NCBI RefSeq assembly: GCF_014649955.1
Contig: NZ_BMUA01000007.1
Location: forward strand, 124,001 to 188,000
DNA length: 64,000 bases
Source of the DNA: Streptomyces violascens
GTDB taxonomy: Bacteria; Actinomycetota; Actinomycetes; Streptomycetales; Streptomycetaceae
Direction: 5' to 3'
Shown here: in pieces, positions 50,759 to 59,771 of the stretch
Layout: every line of letters starts with the position of its first letter
Position numbering within the stretch: the first letter of the stretch is position 1
Made by a program: the position numbers and the translations under genes
The notes under the pieces: generated by a model
Seen by the model: the letters and a program-made list of their open reading frames with translations, nothing else
What the model was told of the DNA's origin: nothing
Database searches by the model: none

Positions 50759-52465
50759 CTAGACCGGCGCGATGTCCGGCGCGCCGAGCCGGGCCGCGTC
50801 CGCCGTCAGGTCGTCCGGCTGACGCTGCGACTCCCGCTCCGCCTCCACCCGCTTCTCGTAGTGCTCCACCTCCTTCTCGATCTGCTTCTTGTCCCAGCCG
50901 AGCACCGGCGCCATCAGCTCCGCGCACTCCCGGGCCGAGCGCGTACCCCGGTCGAAGGTCTCGATCGAGATCCGGGTCCGCCGGGTCAGCACGTCGTCGA
51001 GGTGGCGGGCGCCCTCGTGCGAGGCGGCGTAGACGATCTCGGCGCGGAGATAGTCGTCGGCCGCGGCGAGCGGCTCGCCGAGCGCCGGATCGGCGGTGAT
51101 CAGCTCCAGAAGGTCCTCGGCCATCGAGCCGTACCGGTTCAACAGGTGCTCCACGCGCACCACATGGAGCCCGGTCCTCGCCGCGATCCTGGCCCGCGCG
51201 TTCCACAGCGCCCTGTAGCCCTCGGCGCCGAGCAGCGGCACGTCCTCGGTGACGCAGGCCGCCACCCGCTGGTCGAGCGCGTGCACCGCCTCGTCGACGG
51301 CGTCCTTCGCCATCACCCGGTACGTCGTGTACTTGCCGCCCGCCACGACCACGAGTCCCGGCACCGGATGCGCGACGGTGTGTTCGCGCGAGAGCTTGCT
51401 GGTGGCGTCGGACTCCCCGGCGAGCAGCGGCCGCAGACCGGCGTACACACCCTGCACGTCGTCCCGGGTCAATGGCACCGCGAGCACCGAATTGACGTGT
51501 TCCAGGAGGTAGTCGATGTCGGCGCTCGATGCCGCGGGGTGCGCCTTGTCGAGGTCCCAGTCGGTGTCGGTGGTGCCGATGATCCAGTGCCGGCCCCAGG
51601 GGATGACGAAGAGCACGGACTTCTCGGTCCGCAGGATCAGCCCCGTATTCGAGTGGATCCGGTCCTTGGGCACCACCAGGTGGATGCCCTTCGAGGCCCG
51701 TACATGGAACTGCCCCCTCTCCCCGATCAGCGCCTGGGTGTCGTCGGTCCACACCCCTGTCGCGTTCACGACCTGCTTGGCGCGGATCTCGTACTCCCCG
51801 CCCGCCTCTCCATCCTGCACCCTGGCACCGACAACGCGTTCGCCCTCGCGCAGGAAGCCCACCACCCGGGCCCGGTTGGCGACGTGTGCCCCGTACGAGG
51901 CGGCGGTGCGCACCAGGGTGGTCACATAGCGCGCGTCGTCCATCTGGGCGTCGTAGTACTGCAACGCTCCGACCAGCGCGTCCTTCTTCAACGCGGGGGC
52001 GACCCGCAGCGCGTGGCGGCGGCTCAGATGACGGTGCGTCGGCAGCCCTCTGCCGTGCCCGGACGACACGGACATCGCGTCGTAGAGGGCCACGCCCGAG
52101 CCCGCGTACAGCCGCTCCCAGCCCTTGTGCTGCAAGGGGTAGAGGAACGGGACCGGTTTCACCAGGTGGGGTGCGAGCCGTTCGAGCAGCAGCCCTCGTT
52201 CCTTGAGGGCTTCGCGCACGAGGGCGAAGTCGAGCATCTCCAGATAGCGCAGGCCGCCGTGGATCAGCTTGCTGGAGCGGCTTGAGGTGCCCGATGCCCA
52301 GTCCCGCGCTTCGACCAGGCCGGTGGCCAGGCCCCGGGTCGCCGCATCGAGTGCCGTGCCCGCTCCGACCACCCCCGCGCCCACGACCAGCACATCCAGC
52401 TCGCGTTCGGCCATGGCGGCGAGCGCCTGTGCGCGCTGCTCGGGTCCCAGTGTCGCTGTCCTCAC
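50759..52465 (-). CDS. glpD: Glycerol-3-phosphate dehydrogenase (FAD-dependent)
   Basis: The enzyme oxidises glycerol-3-phosphate to dihydroxyacetone phosphate and feeds electrons to the respiratory chain. The 568-residue protein has the FAD-binding VLVVGAGVVGAGTALDA, the SSRSSKLIHGGLRYLE signature, GIHLVVPKDRI, GTTDTDWD and the C-terminal domain (LLNRYGSMAEDLLELI). GTG 52465, behind GGGAGG, is preferred to an ATG 30 codons upstream. It is not next to glpF/glpK in the window. It diverges from the nucleotide-sugar dehydrogenase gene. Confidence 0.95.
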   Translation of the reverse strand: MRTATLGPEQRAQALAAMAERELDVLVVGAGVVGAGTALDAATRGLATGLVEARDWASGTSSRSSKLIHGGLRYLEMLDFALVREALKERGLLLERLAPHLVKPVPFLYPLQHKGWERLYAGSGVALYDAMSVSSGHGRGLPTHRHLSRRHALRVAPALKKDALVGALQYYDAQMDDARYVTTLVRTAASYGAHVANRARVVGFLREGERVVGARVQDGEAGGEYEIRAKQVVNATGVWTDDTQALIGERGQFHVRASKGIHLVVPKDRIHSNTGLILRTEKSVLFVIPWGRHWIIGTTDTDWDLDKAHPAASSADIDYLLEHVNSVLAVPLTRDDVQGVYAGLRPLLAGESDATSKLSREHTVAHPVPGLVVVAGGKYTTYRVMAKDAVDEAVHALDQRVAACVTEDVPLLGAEGYRALWNARARIAARTGLHVVRVEHLLNRYGSMAEDLLELITADPALGEPLAAADDYLRAEIVYAASHEGARHLDDVLTRRTRISIETFDRGTRSARECAELMAPVLGWDKKQIEKEVEHYEKRVEAERESQRQPDDLTADAARLGAPDIAPV

Positions 52466-52699
52466 GGCTTGCCTCCCGTGGATCGGGGTGGTCGCGCGGA
52501 CCGGGTGGTCCGGCCCACATCCTCGATTCTGGACGGGACCACCGACATCGGCCACCGCCTGTGGACAACACTCGGATTGCCGCGCCCTCCCAATGCCGTA
52601 AATCGGTCATATTTCCTCTTAGTCTGACATTCCGCACGCTCGTTCTGTCCACAGGGCTTGCGCTCCATGTCCCCTCCGGCTAAGGGAAAGGACGGCCAC

Positions 52700-53944
52700 A
52701 TGCCCGCAGATCTCGCCGTCATCGGACTCGGCCACCTGGGCCTGCCCCTCGCCCAAGCCGCCGTCGCCGCCGGCATCCAGACCGTCGGATACGACACGGA
52801 TCCATGCGCCGTCGCCGAACTCAACGCCGGACGCACCCACGTCGACGGTTCGCTCACCCCCGCCGACCTGCGCCGGATGCTCGCGGGCGGCTTCCGCACC
52901 GCGCTGGACCCGGCCGAGCTGGGCCGGGTCCGTACCGCCGTCATCTGCGCGCCCACCACCTTCGGCGCCGACCGCACCCTCGACCTCCGCGCGGTCGCCG
53001 AGGCCGCCCGCGCGCTAGCCGGGCGGCTACGGCCGCACACCACCGTCATCCTGGAGTCGGCCGCGCACCCCGGAACCACCGGGGAGTTCCTGCGCCCGCT
53101 CCTGGAAGAGGGCTCCGGCCTGCGGGCCGGGCGCGATTTCCACCTCGCCTACTCGCCGAGCCGCACCGACCCCGGCAACCGCACCCACAGCTTCGCGGCG
53201 ACCCCGAAGGTCATCGGAGGGCTCACCCCCGCCTGCACGGAGTCGGCCGCCGCGTTCTACGGCCGCCTCACCGACAAGGTGGTCCGGGCCCGGGGCCTGC
53301 GCGAGGCCGAGATGTCCAAGCTCCTGGAAACCAACTTCCGGCACGTCAACATCGCCCTGGTCAATGAAATGGCCGTGCTCTGCCACGACATGGGCATCGA
53401 CGTCTGGGACGTCATCCGCTGCTCGGAGACCAAGCCGTTCGGCTTCCAGGCCTTCCGTCCGGGACCGGGCGTGGGCGGCCACGGCATCCCGCTCGACCCG
53501 GCCCCGCTGCCGTACGCGGGCCTGCGCATGGTCAGCCTTGCCCGCGAGATCAACGCGCACATGCCCGGCTACGTCATCCAGCGCTCCACCACGCTCCTGA
53601 ACGAGCACGGCAAGTCGGCCCGCGGCGCCCGCATCCTCCTGCTCGGCGTCACCTACAAGCCGGACTCCGGCGACCAGGAGGGCTCCCCCGCCCATGAGAT
53701 CGCCGGGCGGCTGATGGATCTGGGCGCGCAGATCACGTACCACGACCCCCATGTGCCGACCTGGCGCGTCCACGACCAGCCGGTGCCGCGCGCGGACTCG
53801 CTCTACGAGGCCGCCGCCCACGCCGACCTGACGGTGCTGCTCCAGCACCACCACACGTACGACCTCCAGGGCCTGGCGGTCAAGGCGCAGTTGCTTCTGG
53901 ACACCCGCGGCGCGACCCCGGCGGGGGCCGCCCACCGGCTGTGA
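52700..53944 (+). CDS. Nucleotide-sugar dehydrogenase lacking the catalytic cysteine
   Basis: This 414-residue protein belongs to the UDP-glucose/GDP-mannose dehydrogenase family (closest in pattern to UDP-GlcNAc/ManNAc dehydrogenases). It has the NAD-binding VIGLGHLGLPLAQAA, the Lys/Asn segment SKLLETNFRHVNIALVNE and the C-terminal LLGVTYKPDSGDQ. The expected GGHCIPVDP motif reads GGHGIPLDP, so the catalytic Cys (codon 262, 53483-53485) is Gly; the later Arg of the D-x-R-x-SP motif is also replaced (DQEGSPA). It may be inactive or do another reaction. ATG 52700 follows AAAGGA. Confidence 0.83.
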   Translation: MPADLAVIGLGHLGLPLAQAAVAAGIQTVGYDTDPCAVAELNAGRTHVDGSLTPADLRRMLAGGFRTALDPAELGRVRTAVICAPTTFGADRTLDLRAVAEAARALAGRLRPHTTVILESAAHPGTTGEFLRPLLEEGSGLRAGRDFHLAYSPSRTDPGNRTHSFAATPKVIGGLTPACTESAAAFYGRLTDKVVRARGLREAEMSKLLETNFRHVNIALVNEMAVLCHDMGIDVWDVIRCSETKPFGFQAFRPGPGVGGHGIPLDPAPLPYAGLRMVSLAREINAHMPGYVIQRSTTLLNEHGKSARGARILLLGVTYKPDSGDQEGSPAHEIAGRLMDLGAQITYHDPHVPTWRVHDQPVPRADSLYEAAAHADLTVLLQHHHTYDLQGLAVKAQLLLDTRGATPAGAAHRL

Positions 53945-54033
53945 AATCCTTGCGAATCAACGGCCCCCTGGCTGCTACTCTGCGGCGTTCACTTGTCGCA
54001 CAGCTGTGCGCTTCGTCCCAGGGGGGACCACCT

Positions 54034-54531
54034 ATGAGCCAGCCCGTCACGCCGCCGCCCCAGCCTTCCGGCCCTGAGCCGGACTTCGGATACCCGGCGG
54101 CCCCCGTGGCCCCGACACCGGTACGGGGGCCCGGCAACCTGGTGGGCGGCGCGCTCGCCGGCTTCGCGGCCGCCGTCGTCACCGGGCTGGCCTACGGCCT
54201 GATCACCGGCGCCATCGAGCGACAGTTCGGCTATGCGGCCTTCGGTATCGGCTTCGCGGTCGCGCTCGCAGCCTTCAAGGTGGGCGGGCGCAGCTTCTGG
54301 CTGTTCGTGATCTCGGCGCCCCTGGCAGTGGGCGCCACCTTCTTTGGCCAGCTCCTCGCGGTCGCGACGATCGAGACCAAGGGCACCTCCGAGTCGGTCA
54401 CCGACGTGTTCCTCAGCCACTTCGGAGTGCTGCTCGACGCGTGGTCCCACGACCAGAGCATCCTGCGGTACGGGTTCCTCGCGCTTGCTGTCGTCGGCGC
54501 ATGGGCGGGAGCCAGCCGCGCGACCGAGTAA
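54034..54531 (+). CDS. Four-helix membrane protein with proline-rich N-terminus
   Basis: This 165-residue protein begins with a Pro-rich stretch (residues 1-35), then four hydrophobic helices: GGALAGFAAAVVTGLAYGL, FGYAAFGIGFAVALAAF, WLFVISAPLAVGATFFG and FLALAVVGAWAGA. No family is recognised. ATG 54034 is behind GGGGGGA. A weak promoter TTGCGA (53950) with TACTCT (53976) lies upstream. It ends at a strong bidirectional terminator. Confidence 0.75.
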   Translation: MSQPVTPPPQPSGPEPDFGYPAAPVAPTPVRGPGNLVGGALAGFAAAVVTGLAYGLITGAIERQFGYAAFGIGFAVALAAFKVGGRSFWLFVISAPLAVGATFFGQLLAVATIETKGTSESVTDVFLSHFGVLLDAWSHDQSILRYGFLALAVVGAWAGASRATE

Positions 54532-54541
54532 AGCGAGCGAT

Positions 54542-54586
54542 AGAAGAAGGGCCCGTACCGCTCGCCGCGGTACGGGCCCTTCTTCT
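54542..54586. terminator. Bidirectional terminator between the membrane protein and guaB3
   Basis: Arms 54542-54560 and 54568-54586 form a perfect 19-bp stem with a 7-nt loop, ending in pyrimidine-rich TTCTTCT on the plus strand and its equivalent on the minus strand. Confidence 0.9.
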
Positions 54587-54630
54587 CTGCGCCCGGCACG
54601 CCCTTATGCGGGCGCGACGCGGCCCAAACG

Positions 54631-55755
54631 TCAGCGCTTGTGCTGTGCGTCCGCCACCGTGACCTCGACCCGCTGGAACTCCTTGAGCTCGCTGTAGCCG
54701 GTCGTCGCCATCGAGCGGCGCAGGGCGCCGAACAGGTTCATCGAGCCGTCCGGCGTGTGCGAGGGACCGGTGAGGATCTCCTCGGTGGTGCCGACGATGC
54801 CCAGGTCGACGAGCTTGCCGCGCGGCACGTCCTCGTGGACGGCCTCCATGCCCCAGTGGTGGCCGCGGCCCGGCGCGTCGGTGGCGCGGGCCAGCGGGGA
54901 GCCCATCATCACCGAGTCGGCGCCGCAGGCCACGGCCTTCGGGATGTCGCCCGACCAGCCCACGCCGCCGTCCGCGATGACGTGGACGTACCGGCCGCCG
55001 GACTCGTCCATGTAGTCGCGGCGGGCCGCGGCGACATCGGCGACGGCGGTGGCCATCGGGACCTGGATGCCCAGGACGTTGCGGGTGGTGTGCGCGGCGC
55101 CGCCGCCGAAGCCCACCAGGACGCCGGCCGCGCCGGTGCGCATCAGGTGCAGGGCCGCGGTGTACGTGGCGCAGCCGCCGACGATGACCGGGACGTCCAG
55201 CTCGTAGATGAACTGCTTCAGGTTGAGCGGCTCGGCGGCGCCCGAGACGTGCTCGGCCGACACGGTGGTGCCGCGGATGACGAAGATGTCGACACCCGCG
55301 TCCACGACGGCCTTGGAGAACTGGGCGGTGCGCTGCGGGGAGAGCGCGGCGGCGGTGACGACACCGGAGTCGCGCACCTCCTTGATGCGCTGCCCGATCA
55401 GCTCTTCCTTGATGGGCGCCGCGTAGATCTCCTGGAGGCGGCGGCTGGCGGTCGCCTCGTCCAGGTCGGCGATCTCGTCGAGCAGCGGCTGCGGGTCCTC
55501 GTACCGGGTCCACAGGCCCTCGAGGTTCAGCACGCCGAGGCCGCCGAGCTCACCGATGCGGATCGCCGTCTGCGGCGAGACCACGGAGTCCATGGGGGCG
55601 GCCAGGAAGGGCAGCTCGAAACGGTAGGCATCGATCTGCCAGGCGATCGAGACCTCCTTCGGGTCCCGGGTACGCCGGCTCGGGACGATGGCGATGTCGT
55701 CGAACGCGTACGCCCTGCGGCCGCGCTTGCCGCGCCCGATCTCGATCTCAGTCAC
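54631..55755 (-). CDS. guaB3: GuaB3 family IMP dehydrogenase-related protein
   Basis: This 374-residue protein is related to IMP dehydrogenase but lacks the CBS domains. It has the barrel segments PFLAAPMDSVVSP, GVLNLEG, VPVIVGGCATYTAALHLM and HVIADGGVGWSGDI. The loop that carries the catalytic Cys in GuaB (GSICTTRVVAG) reads GGAAHTTRNVLG here, so the Cys is His. Its biochemical role in actinobacteria is, to my knowledge, unsettled. It follows guaB on the minus strand, 107 bp away, with a terminator between, so it probably has its own promoter. Confidence 0.85.
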   Translation of the reverse strand: MTEIEIGRGKRGRRAYAFDDIAIVPSRRTRDPKEVSIAWQIDAYRFELPFLAAPMDSVVSPQTAIRIGELGGLGVLNLEGLWTRYEDPQPLLDEIADLDEATASRRLQEIYAAPIKEELIGQRIKEVRDSGVVTAAALSPQRTAQFSKAVVDAGVDIFVIRGTTVSAEHVSGAAEPLNLKQFIYELDVPVIVGGCATYTAALHLMRTGAAGVLVGFGGGAAHTTRNVLGIQVPMATAVADVAAARRDYMDESGGRYVHVIADGGVGWSGDIPKAVACGADSVMMGSPLARATDAPGRGHHWGMEAVHEDVPRGKLVDLGIVGTTEEILTGPSHTPDGSMNLFGALRRSMATTGYSELKEFQRVEVTVADAQHKR

Positions 55756-55810
55756 GTTGTGTGGGCCTTTCCCTCTACGTCTGCATGCCCCAGTATCCCC
55801 GACATACGGG

Positions 55811-55848
55811 CGAGGGGCGGCCCCGGGAACTCCCGGGGCCGCCCCTCG
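55811..55848 (-). terminator. guaB terminator
   Basis: A perfect 17-bp stem (55811-55827 with 55832-55848) around a 4-nt loop lies 14 nt past the guaB stop. Confidence 0.85.
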
Positions 55849-55862
55849 TCGGGTGCCGCGTG

Positions 55863-57368
55863 CTACTTCCTGCTGTAGTTCGGCGCCTCGACGGTCATCT
55901 GGATGTCGTGCGGGTGGCTCTCCTTGAGGCCCGCCGAGGTGATCCGGACGAACTTGCCGTTCTGCTGAAGCTCGGGGACCGTACGGCCGCCGACGTAGAA
56001 CATCGACTGCCGCAGACCGCCGACGAGCTGGTGCACGACCGCGGAGACCGGGCCGCGGTAGGGCACCTGGCCCTCGATGCCCTCGGGGATCAGCTTGTCG
56101 TCGGTGGACACGGTCTCCTGGAAGTACCGGTCCTTGGAGAACGAACGCTGGTCGCCGCGGGTCTGCATCGCGCCGAGCGAGCCCATGCCGCGGTACGACT
56201 TGAACTGCTTGCCGTTGATGAAGAGCAGCTCGCCCGGGGACTCCTCGCAGCCCGCGAGCAGCGAGCCCAGCATCACCGTGTCGGCGCCCGCGACCAGGGC
56301 CTTGGCGATGTCGCCCGAGTACTGCAGGCCGCCGTCGCCGATGACCGGGATGCCCGCGGCCTTGGCGGCGAGCGAGGCCTCGTAGATCGCGGTGACCTGC
56401 GGGACGCCGATGCCGGCGACGACGCGGGTGGTGCAGATGGAGCCGGGGCCGACGCCGACCTTGATGCCGTCGACACCCGAGTCGATGAGCGCCTGGGCGC
56501 CGTCACGGGTGGCGATGTTGCCGCCGATGAGGTCGACGCCCGAGGAGTTCGACTTGATCTTGGCGACCATCTCGCCGACCAGGCGGGAGTGGCCGTGCGC
56601 GGTGTCCACGACGATGAAGTCGACACCGGCGGCGATCAGCGCCTGGGCCCGCTCGTAGGCGTCGCCCGCGACACCGACGGCGGCGCCGACGAGCAGCCGG
56701 CCGTCCTTGTCCTTGGCGGCGTTGGGGTACTTCTCGGCCTTGACGAAGTCCTTGACCGTGATGAGGCCCTTGAGGATGCCCGCGTCGTCGACGAGCGGCA
56801 GCTTCTCGATCTTGTGGCGGCGCAGCAGCTCCATGGCGTCCACGCCGGAGATGCCGACCTTGCCGGTGACCAGCGGCATCGGGGTCATGACCTCGCGCAC
56901 CTGGCGGCTGCGGTCCGACTCGAAGGCCATGTCGCGGTTGGTGACGATGCCGAGCAGCTTGCCCGCCGAGTCGGTCACCGGGACGCCGCTGATGCGGAAC
57001 TTGGCGCACAGCTCGTCGGCGTCGCGCAGCGTCGCATCCGGGTGCACCGTGATCGGGTCGGTGACCATGCCGGACTCGGAGCGCTTCACCAGGTCGACCT
57101 GGTTGGCCTGGTCCTCGATGGAGAGGTTGCGGTGCAGCACACCGGCGCCGCCCTGACGGGCCATGGCGATGGCCATGCGCGCCTCGGTGACCTTGTCCAT
57201 CGCCGCGGAGAGCAGCGGGACGTTCACCTTGATGTTCTTCGAGAGGTACGAGGAGGTGTCGATCTGGTCGGGCGCCATGTCGGACGCGCCCGGCAGCAGC
57301 AGCACGTCGTCGTATGTCAGCCCGAGCGTCGCGAACTTCTCGGGCACTCCGTCGACGTTTGCAGTCAT
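55863..57368 (-). CDS. guaB: Inosine-5'-monophosphate dehydrogenase
   Basis: This NAD-dependent enzyme makes XMP from IMP, the committed step to GMP. The 501-residue protein has the barrel with LTYDDVLLLPG, two CBS domains inserted near residues 95-210 (PITVHPDATLRDADEL, KIEKLPLVDDAG), the catalytic loop GPGSICTTRVVAG (Cys near residue 312), and YRGMGSLGAM. ATG 57368 follows GGAAGG. All catalytic features are intact, in contrast to the neighbour GuaB3. Confidence 0.97.
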   Translation of the reverse strand: MTANVDGVPEKFATLGLTYDDVLLLPGASDMAPDQIDTSSYLSKNIKVNVPLLSAAMDKVTEARMAIAMARQGGAGVLHRNLSIEDQANQVDLVKRSESGMVTDPITVHPDATLRDADELCAKFRISGVPVTDSAGKLLGIVTNRDMAFESDRSRQVREVMTPMPLVTGKVGISGVDAMELLRRHKIEKLPLVDDAGILKGLITVKDFVKAEKYPNAAKDKDGRLLVGAAVGVAGDAYERAQALIAAGVDFIVVDTAHGHSRLVGEMVAKIKSNSSGVDLIGGNIATRDGAQALIDSGVDGIKVGVGPGSICTTRVVAGIGVPQVTAIYEASLAAKAAGIPVIGDGGLQYSGDIAKALVAGADTVMLGSLLAGCEESPGELLFINGKQFKSYRGMGSLGAMQTRGDQRSFSKDRYFQETVSTDDKLIPEGIEGQVPYRGPVSAVVHQLVGGLRQSMFYVGGRTVPELQQNGKFVRITSAGLKESHPHDIQMTVEAPNYSRK

Positions 57369-57520
57369 GACACCTTCCCCAATGGCCTTGATCGGTGCGG
57401 ATGTCCATGCTAACGGGCTGTGCGGGTGTCTCATTCCACGAGCAAGATCATCGCGATTCTTTGTATGTTCGCACGTGGTTGGCAGGGGGTTGGCGCGCCT
57501 GTCACGCGCCCAAGGACGGC

Positions 57521-58195
57521 CTACTGCTCGGCGAGCGCTCGCAGCCTGCTCAGCGCGCGGTGCTGGGCGACCCGGACCGCGCCGGGCGACATGCCCAGCA
57601 TCTGCCCGGTCTCCTCGGCGGTGAGGCCGACGGCGACCCGCAGCACCAGGAGCTCGCGCTGGTTCTCCGGAAGGTTGGCCAGGAGCTTCTTGGCCCATTC
57701 CGCGTCGCTGCTGAGCAGCGCGCGCTCCTCCGGGCCGAGCGAGTCGTCGGGCCGCTCCGGCATCTCGTCGGACGGCACGGCCGTCGAACCGGGGTGGCGC
57801 ATCGCCGCCCGCTGGAGGTCGGCGACCTTGTGCGAGGCGATGGCGAAGACGAAGGCCTCGAAGGGGCGCCCGGTGTCGCGGTAGCGCGGCAGCGCCATCA
57901 GGACGGCGACGCAGACTTCCTGGGCGAGGTCCTCGACGAAGTGGCGAGCATCACCCGGCAGCCGGTTGAGCCGGGTGCGGCAATAGCGCAGCGCGAGGGG
58001 GTGGACATGCGCGAGCAGATCGTGCGTCGCCTGCTCGTCGCCGTCGACAGCACGGTGGACGAGTGCACCGATGACCCCGTGGGCCGCAGCCTCGTCGTCG
58101 CGCATCGATCCATGGTGCCCCGGCGTCGTCCCCTCCGTGGCACCGCGTCCGTAGTTGTGCACCGAAGCGTTATGAGCGGGTGCGCCGGAACTCAT
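57521..58195 (-). CDS. shbA: RNA polymerase sigma factor ShbA (group 4/ECF-like)
   Basis: This 224-residue sigma factor has a region 2 (LALRYCRTRLNRLPGDA, DLAQEVCVAVLMALPRYRD) and region 4 (LPENQRELLVLRVAVGLT, SPGAVRVAQHRALSRLRAL), with no region 3. In S. griseus ShbA drives the principal sigma gene hrdB. The position between guaB and bldM fits this gene. ATG 58195 is preferred, with GAGGGGGG 8 nt upstream; ATG 58105 is a shorter alternative. Confidence 0.9.
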   Translation of the reverse strand: MSSGAPAHNASVHNYGRGATEGTTPGHHGSMRDDEAAAHGVIGALVHRAVDGDEQATHDLLAHVHPLALRYCRTRLNRLPGDARHFVEDLAQEVCVAVLMALPRYRDTGRPFEAFVFAIASHKVADLQRAAMRHPGSTAVPSDEMPERPDDSLGPEERALLSSDAEWAKKLLANLPENQRELLVLRVAVGLTAEETGQMLGMSPGAVRVAQHRALSRLRALAEQ

Positions 58196-58359
58196 CCCCT
58201 GCACCCCCCTCCCGCTCGACCGACCTGTCCCCGAGGAACTCCACACCTACAAGGATGCGGCATCGCGGCGGAAGCATCACCTACTGCTGCCGTTCGCGGG
58301 GCGACCGGGCCCGCCCGCCCGACGGCGGACGGGGCTCCGACCGGCTGTTGCACCTGCCG

Positions 58360-58971
58360 TCAGCGCACCAGGCCCCAGCGGAAACCGAGCGCGACGGCGT
58401 GCGCCCGGTCCGAGGCGCCGAGCTTCTTGAACAGCCGTCGGGCATGCGTCTTGACCGTGTCCTCGGAGAGGAACAGCTCGCGGCCGATCTCGGCGTTGGA
58501 GCGGCCGTGGCTCATGCCTTCGAGCACCTGGATCTCCCGCGCGGTGAGCGTGGGCGCCGCGCCCATTTCGGCCGACCGCAGCCTGCGCGGAGCGAGCCGC
58601 CAGGTCGGGTCGGCGAGCGCCTGGGTGACGGTCGCCCGCAGCTCGGCGCGCGAGGCGTCCTTGTGCAGATAACCGCGGGCCCCGGCGGCGACCGCGAGCG
58701 CGACCCCGTCGAGATCCTCGGCGACCGTGAGCATGATGATCCGGGCGCCCGGGTCTGCGGACAGCAGCCGGCGGACGGTCTCCACGCCGCCCAGACCGGG
58801 CATGCGTACGTCCATCAGAATCAGGTCCGAGCGATCGGCACCCCAGCGGCGGAGGACTTCCTCGCCGTTGGCCGCCGTCGTCACACGCTCGACGCCGGGC
58901 ACGGTCGCAACCGCGCGGCGGAGCGCCTCGCGGGCAAGCGGGGAGTCGTCGCAGACGAGGACTGATGTCAT
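58360..58971 (-). CDS. bldM: Developmental response regulator BldM
   Basis: This 203-residue NarL-type regulator controls aerial-hypha and sporulation genes, alone or with WhiI. It has an N-terminal receiver with VCDDS (Asp8/Asp9), Asp54 in LMDVRMPG and a Lys in YLHKDAS, then a LuxR-type HTH (LTAREIQVLEGMSHG, EDTVKTHARRLFKKL). Work on S. coelicolor BldM reported that Asp54 phosphorylation is not required. ATG 58971 follows GGAGGGC. A sigma-BldN promoter lies about 120 bp upstream (59095-59122). It diverges from whiD. Confidence 0.96.
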   Translation of the reverse strand: MTSVLVCDDSPLAREALRRAVATVPGVERVTTAANGEEVLRRWGADRSDLILMDVRMPGLGGVETVRRLLSADPGARIIMLTVAEDLDGVALAVAAGARGYLHKDASRAELRATVTQALADPTWRLAPRRLRSAEMGAAPTLTAREIQVLEGMSHGRSNAEIGRELFLSEDTVKTHARRLFKKLGASDRAHAVALGFRWGLVR

Positions 58972-59398
58972 GGCCGCCCTCCGCAGCTGATGCGCGTCAC
59001 CTTGAGCCTCCAGGCTGGGTACATGTGTCACCTGTGCGATTGACGCCCTCGGACACCTGCCCGAGCGCTTGTTGTTTCAATCGCCTCCGCACTCTCAACG
59101 ACGGTCACTCGAAAGAGTTACGGGTCGGACGGGCACGTTCGGCACTCTACGTGAGGAAGCGCGCACACAGGAGAGTGTCGCAGACTGTCCGTCCAACTTT
59201 TGGAGCTATGCCCCATTTAGCGGCTTTTCTTCCCTTTTTCTGGTGTCTGCGGCTAGATTCCCAATGAGTCATATTTACATCTACTTACACAGGAGATGTA
59301 CCTTCGTCGGTACCTACGTTTCGGATGAGCCCCTGTGCACACCCGTCCCGTACCGGCCCGCCCATCCGCCTCAGCACGGTTTCAAGGGGACAAGAGCC
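58972..59398. promoter_or_regulatory. bldM-whiD divergent control region
   Basis: This 427-bp region contains no other gene. It includes the bldM sigma-BldN promoter (59095-59122) and, from about 59180 to 59310, an AT-rich stretch unusual for this DNA, with a -10-like TAGATT near 59253 on the whiD side. I could not identify a clear WhiI-BldM or BldD binding motif by eye. Confidence 0.6.
59095..59122 (-). promoter_or_regulatory. Sigma-BldN promoter of bldM (bldMp1)
   Basis: On the minus strand, CGTAAC (59122-59117) and CGTTGA (59100-59095) are separated by 16 bp. This is the hexamer pair and spacing known for bldMp1, recognised by sigma BldN. Transcription would start near 59088, giving a leader of about 117 nt. 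Confidence 0.85.
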
Positions 59399-59728
59399 AT
59401 GGCAGATTTCTCCCGCCTTCCCGGACCGAACGCCGATCTGTGGGACTGGCAGCTCCTCGCGGCCTGCCGTGGGGTCGACAGCTCGCTCTTCTTCCACCCG
59501 GAAGGCGAGCGCGGCGCGGCACGGAGCGCGCGCGAGAGCTCGGCGAAAGAGGTGTGCATGCGCTGCCCGGTGCGTGCACAGTGCGCGGCTCACGCCCTGG
59601 CCGTGCGAGAGCCCTACGGCGTGTGGGGCGGGCTCACCGAGGACGAGCGCGAAGAGCTCATGGGCAGGGCGCGCAACCGCCTGGTGACGGCCGCCGCACC
59701 GGCCGGCGGCGGCATGGGCCCCTCCTAG
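59399..59728 (+). CDS. whiD: WhiB-family iron-sulfur regulator WhiD
   Basis: This 109-residue sporulation protein binds a [4Fe-4S] cluster through Cys23, Cys53, Cys56 and Cys62 (AACRGV, EVCMRCPVRAQC). The GVWGGLTEDER turn and a basic tail follow, as in WhiB-like proteins that bind region 4 of the principal sigma factor. WhiD is needed for proper spore septation and maturation. ATG 59399 follows AAGGGGACAAG. Its position opposite bldM is the standard Streptomyces arrangement. Confidence 0.96.
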   Translation: MADFSRLPGPNADLWDWQLLAACRGVDSSLFFHPEGERGAARSARESSAKEVCMRCPVRAQCAAHALAVREPYGVWGGLTEDEREELMGRARNRLVTAAAPAGGGMGPS

Positions 59729-59771
59729 GCACTCCGGCGCGGACCGGATCAGAAGAAACGTTTCTGCATCG

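Noticed and set aside
50678..52285. 535-codon plus-strand ORF over glpD
   Set aside because: Antisense shadow of glpD, which has complete family motifs and a ribosome site.
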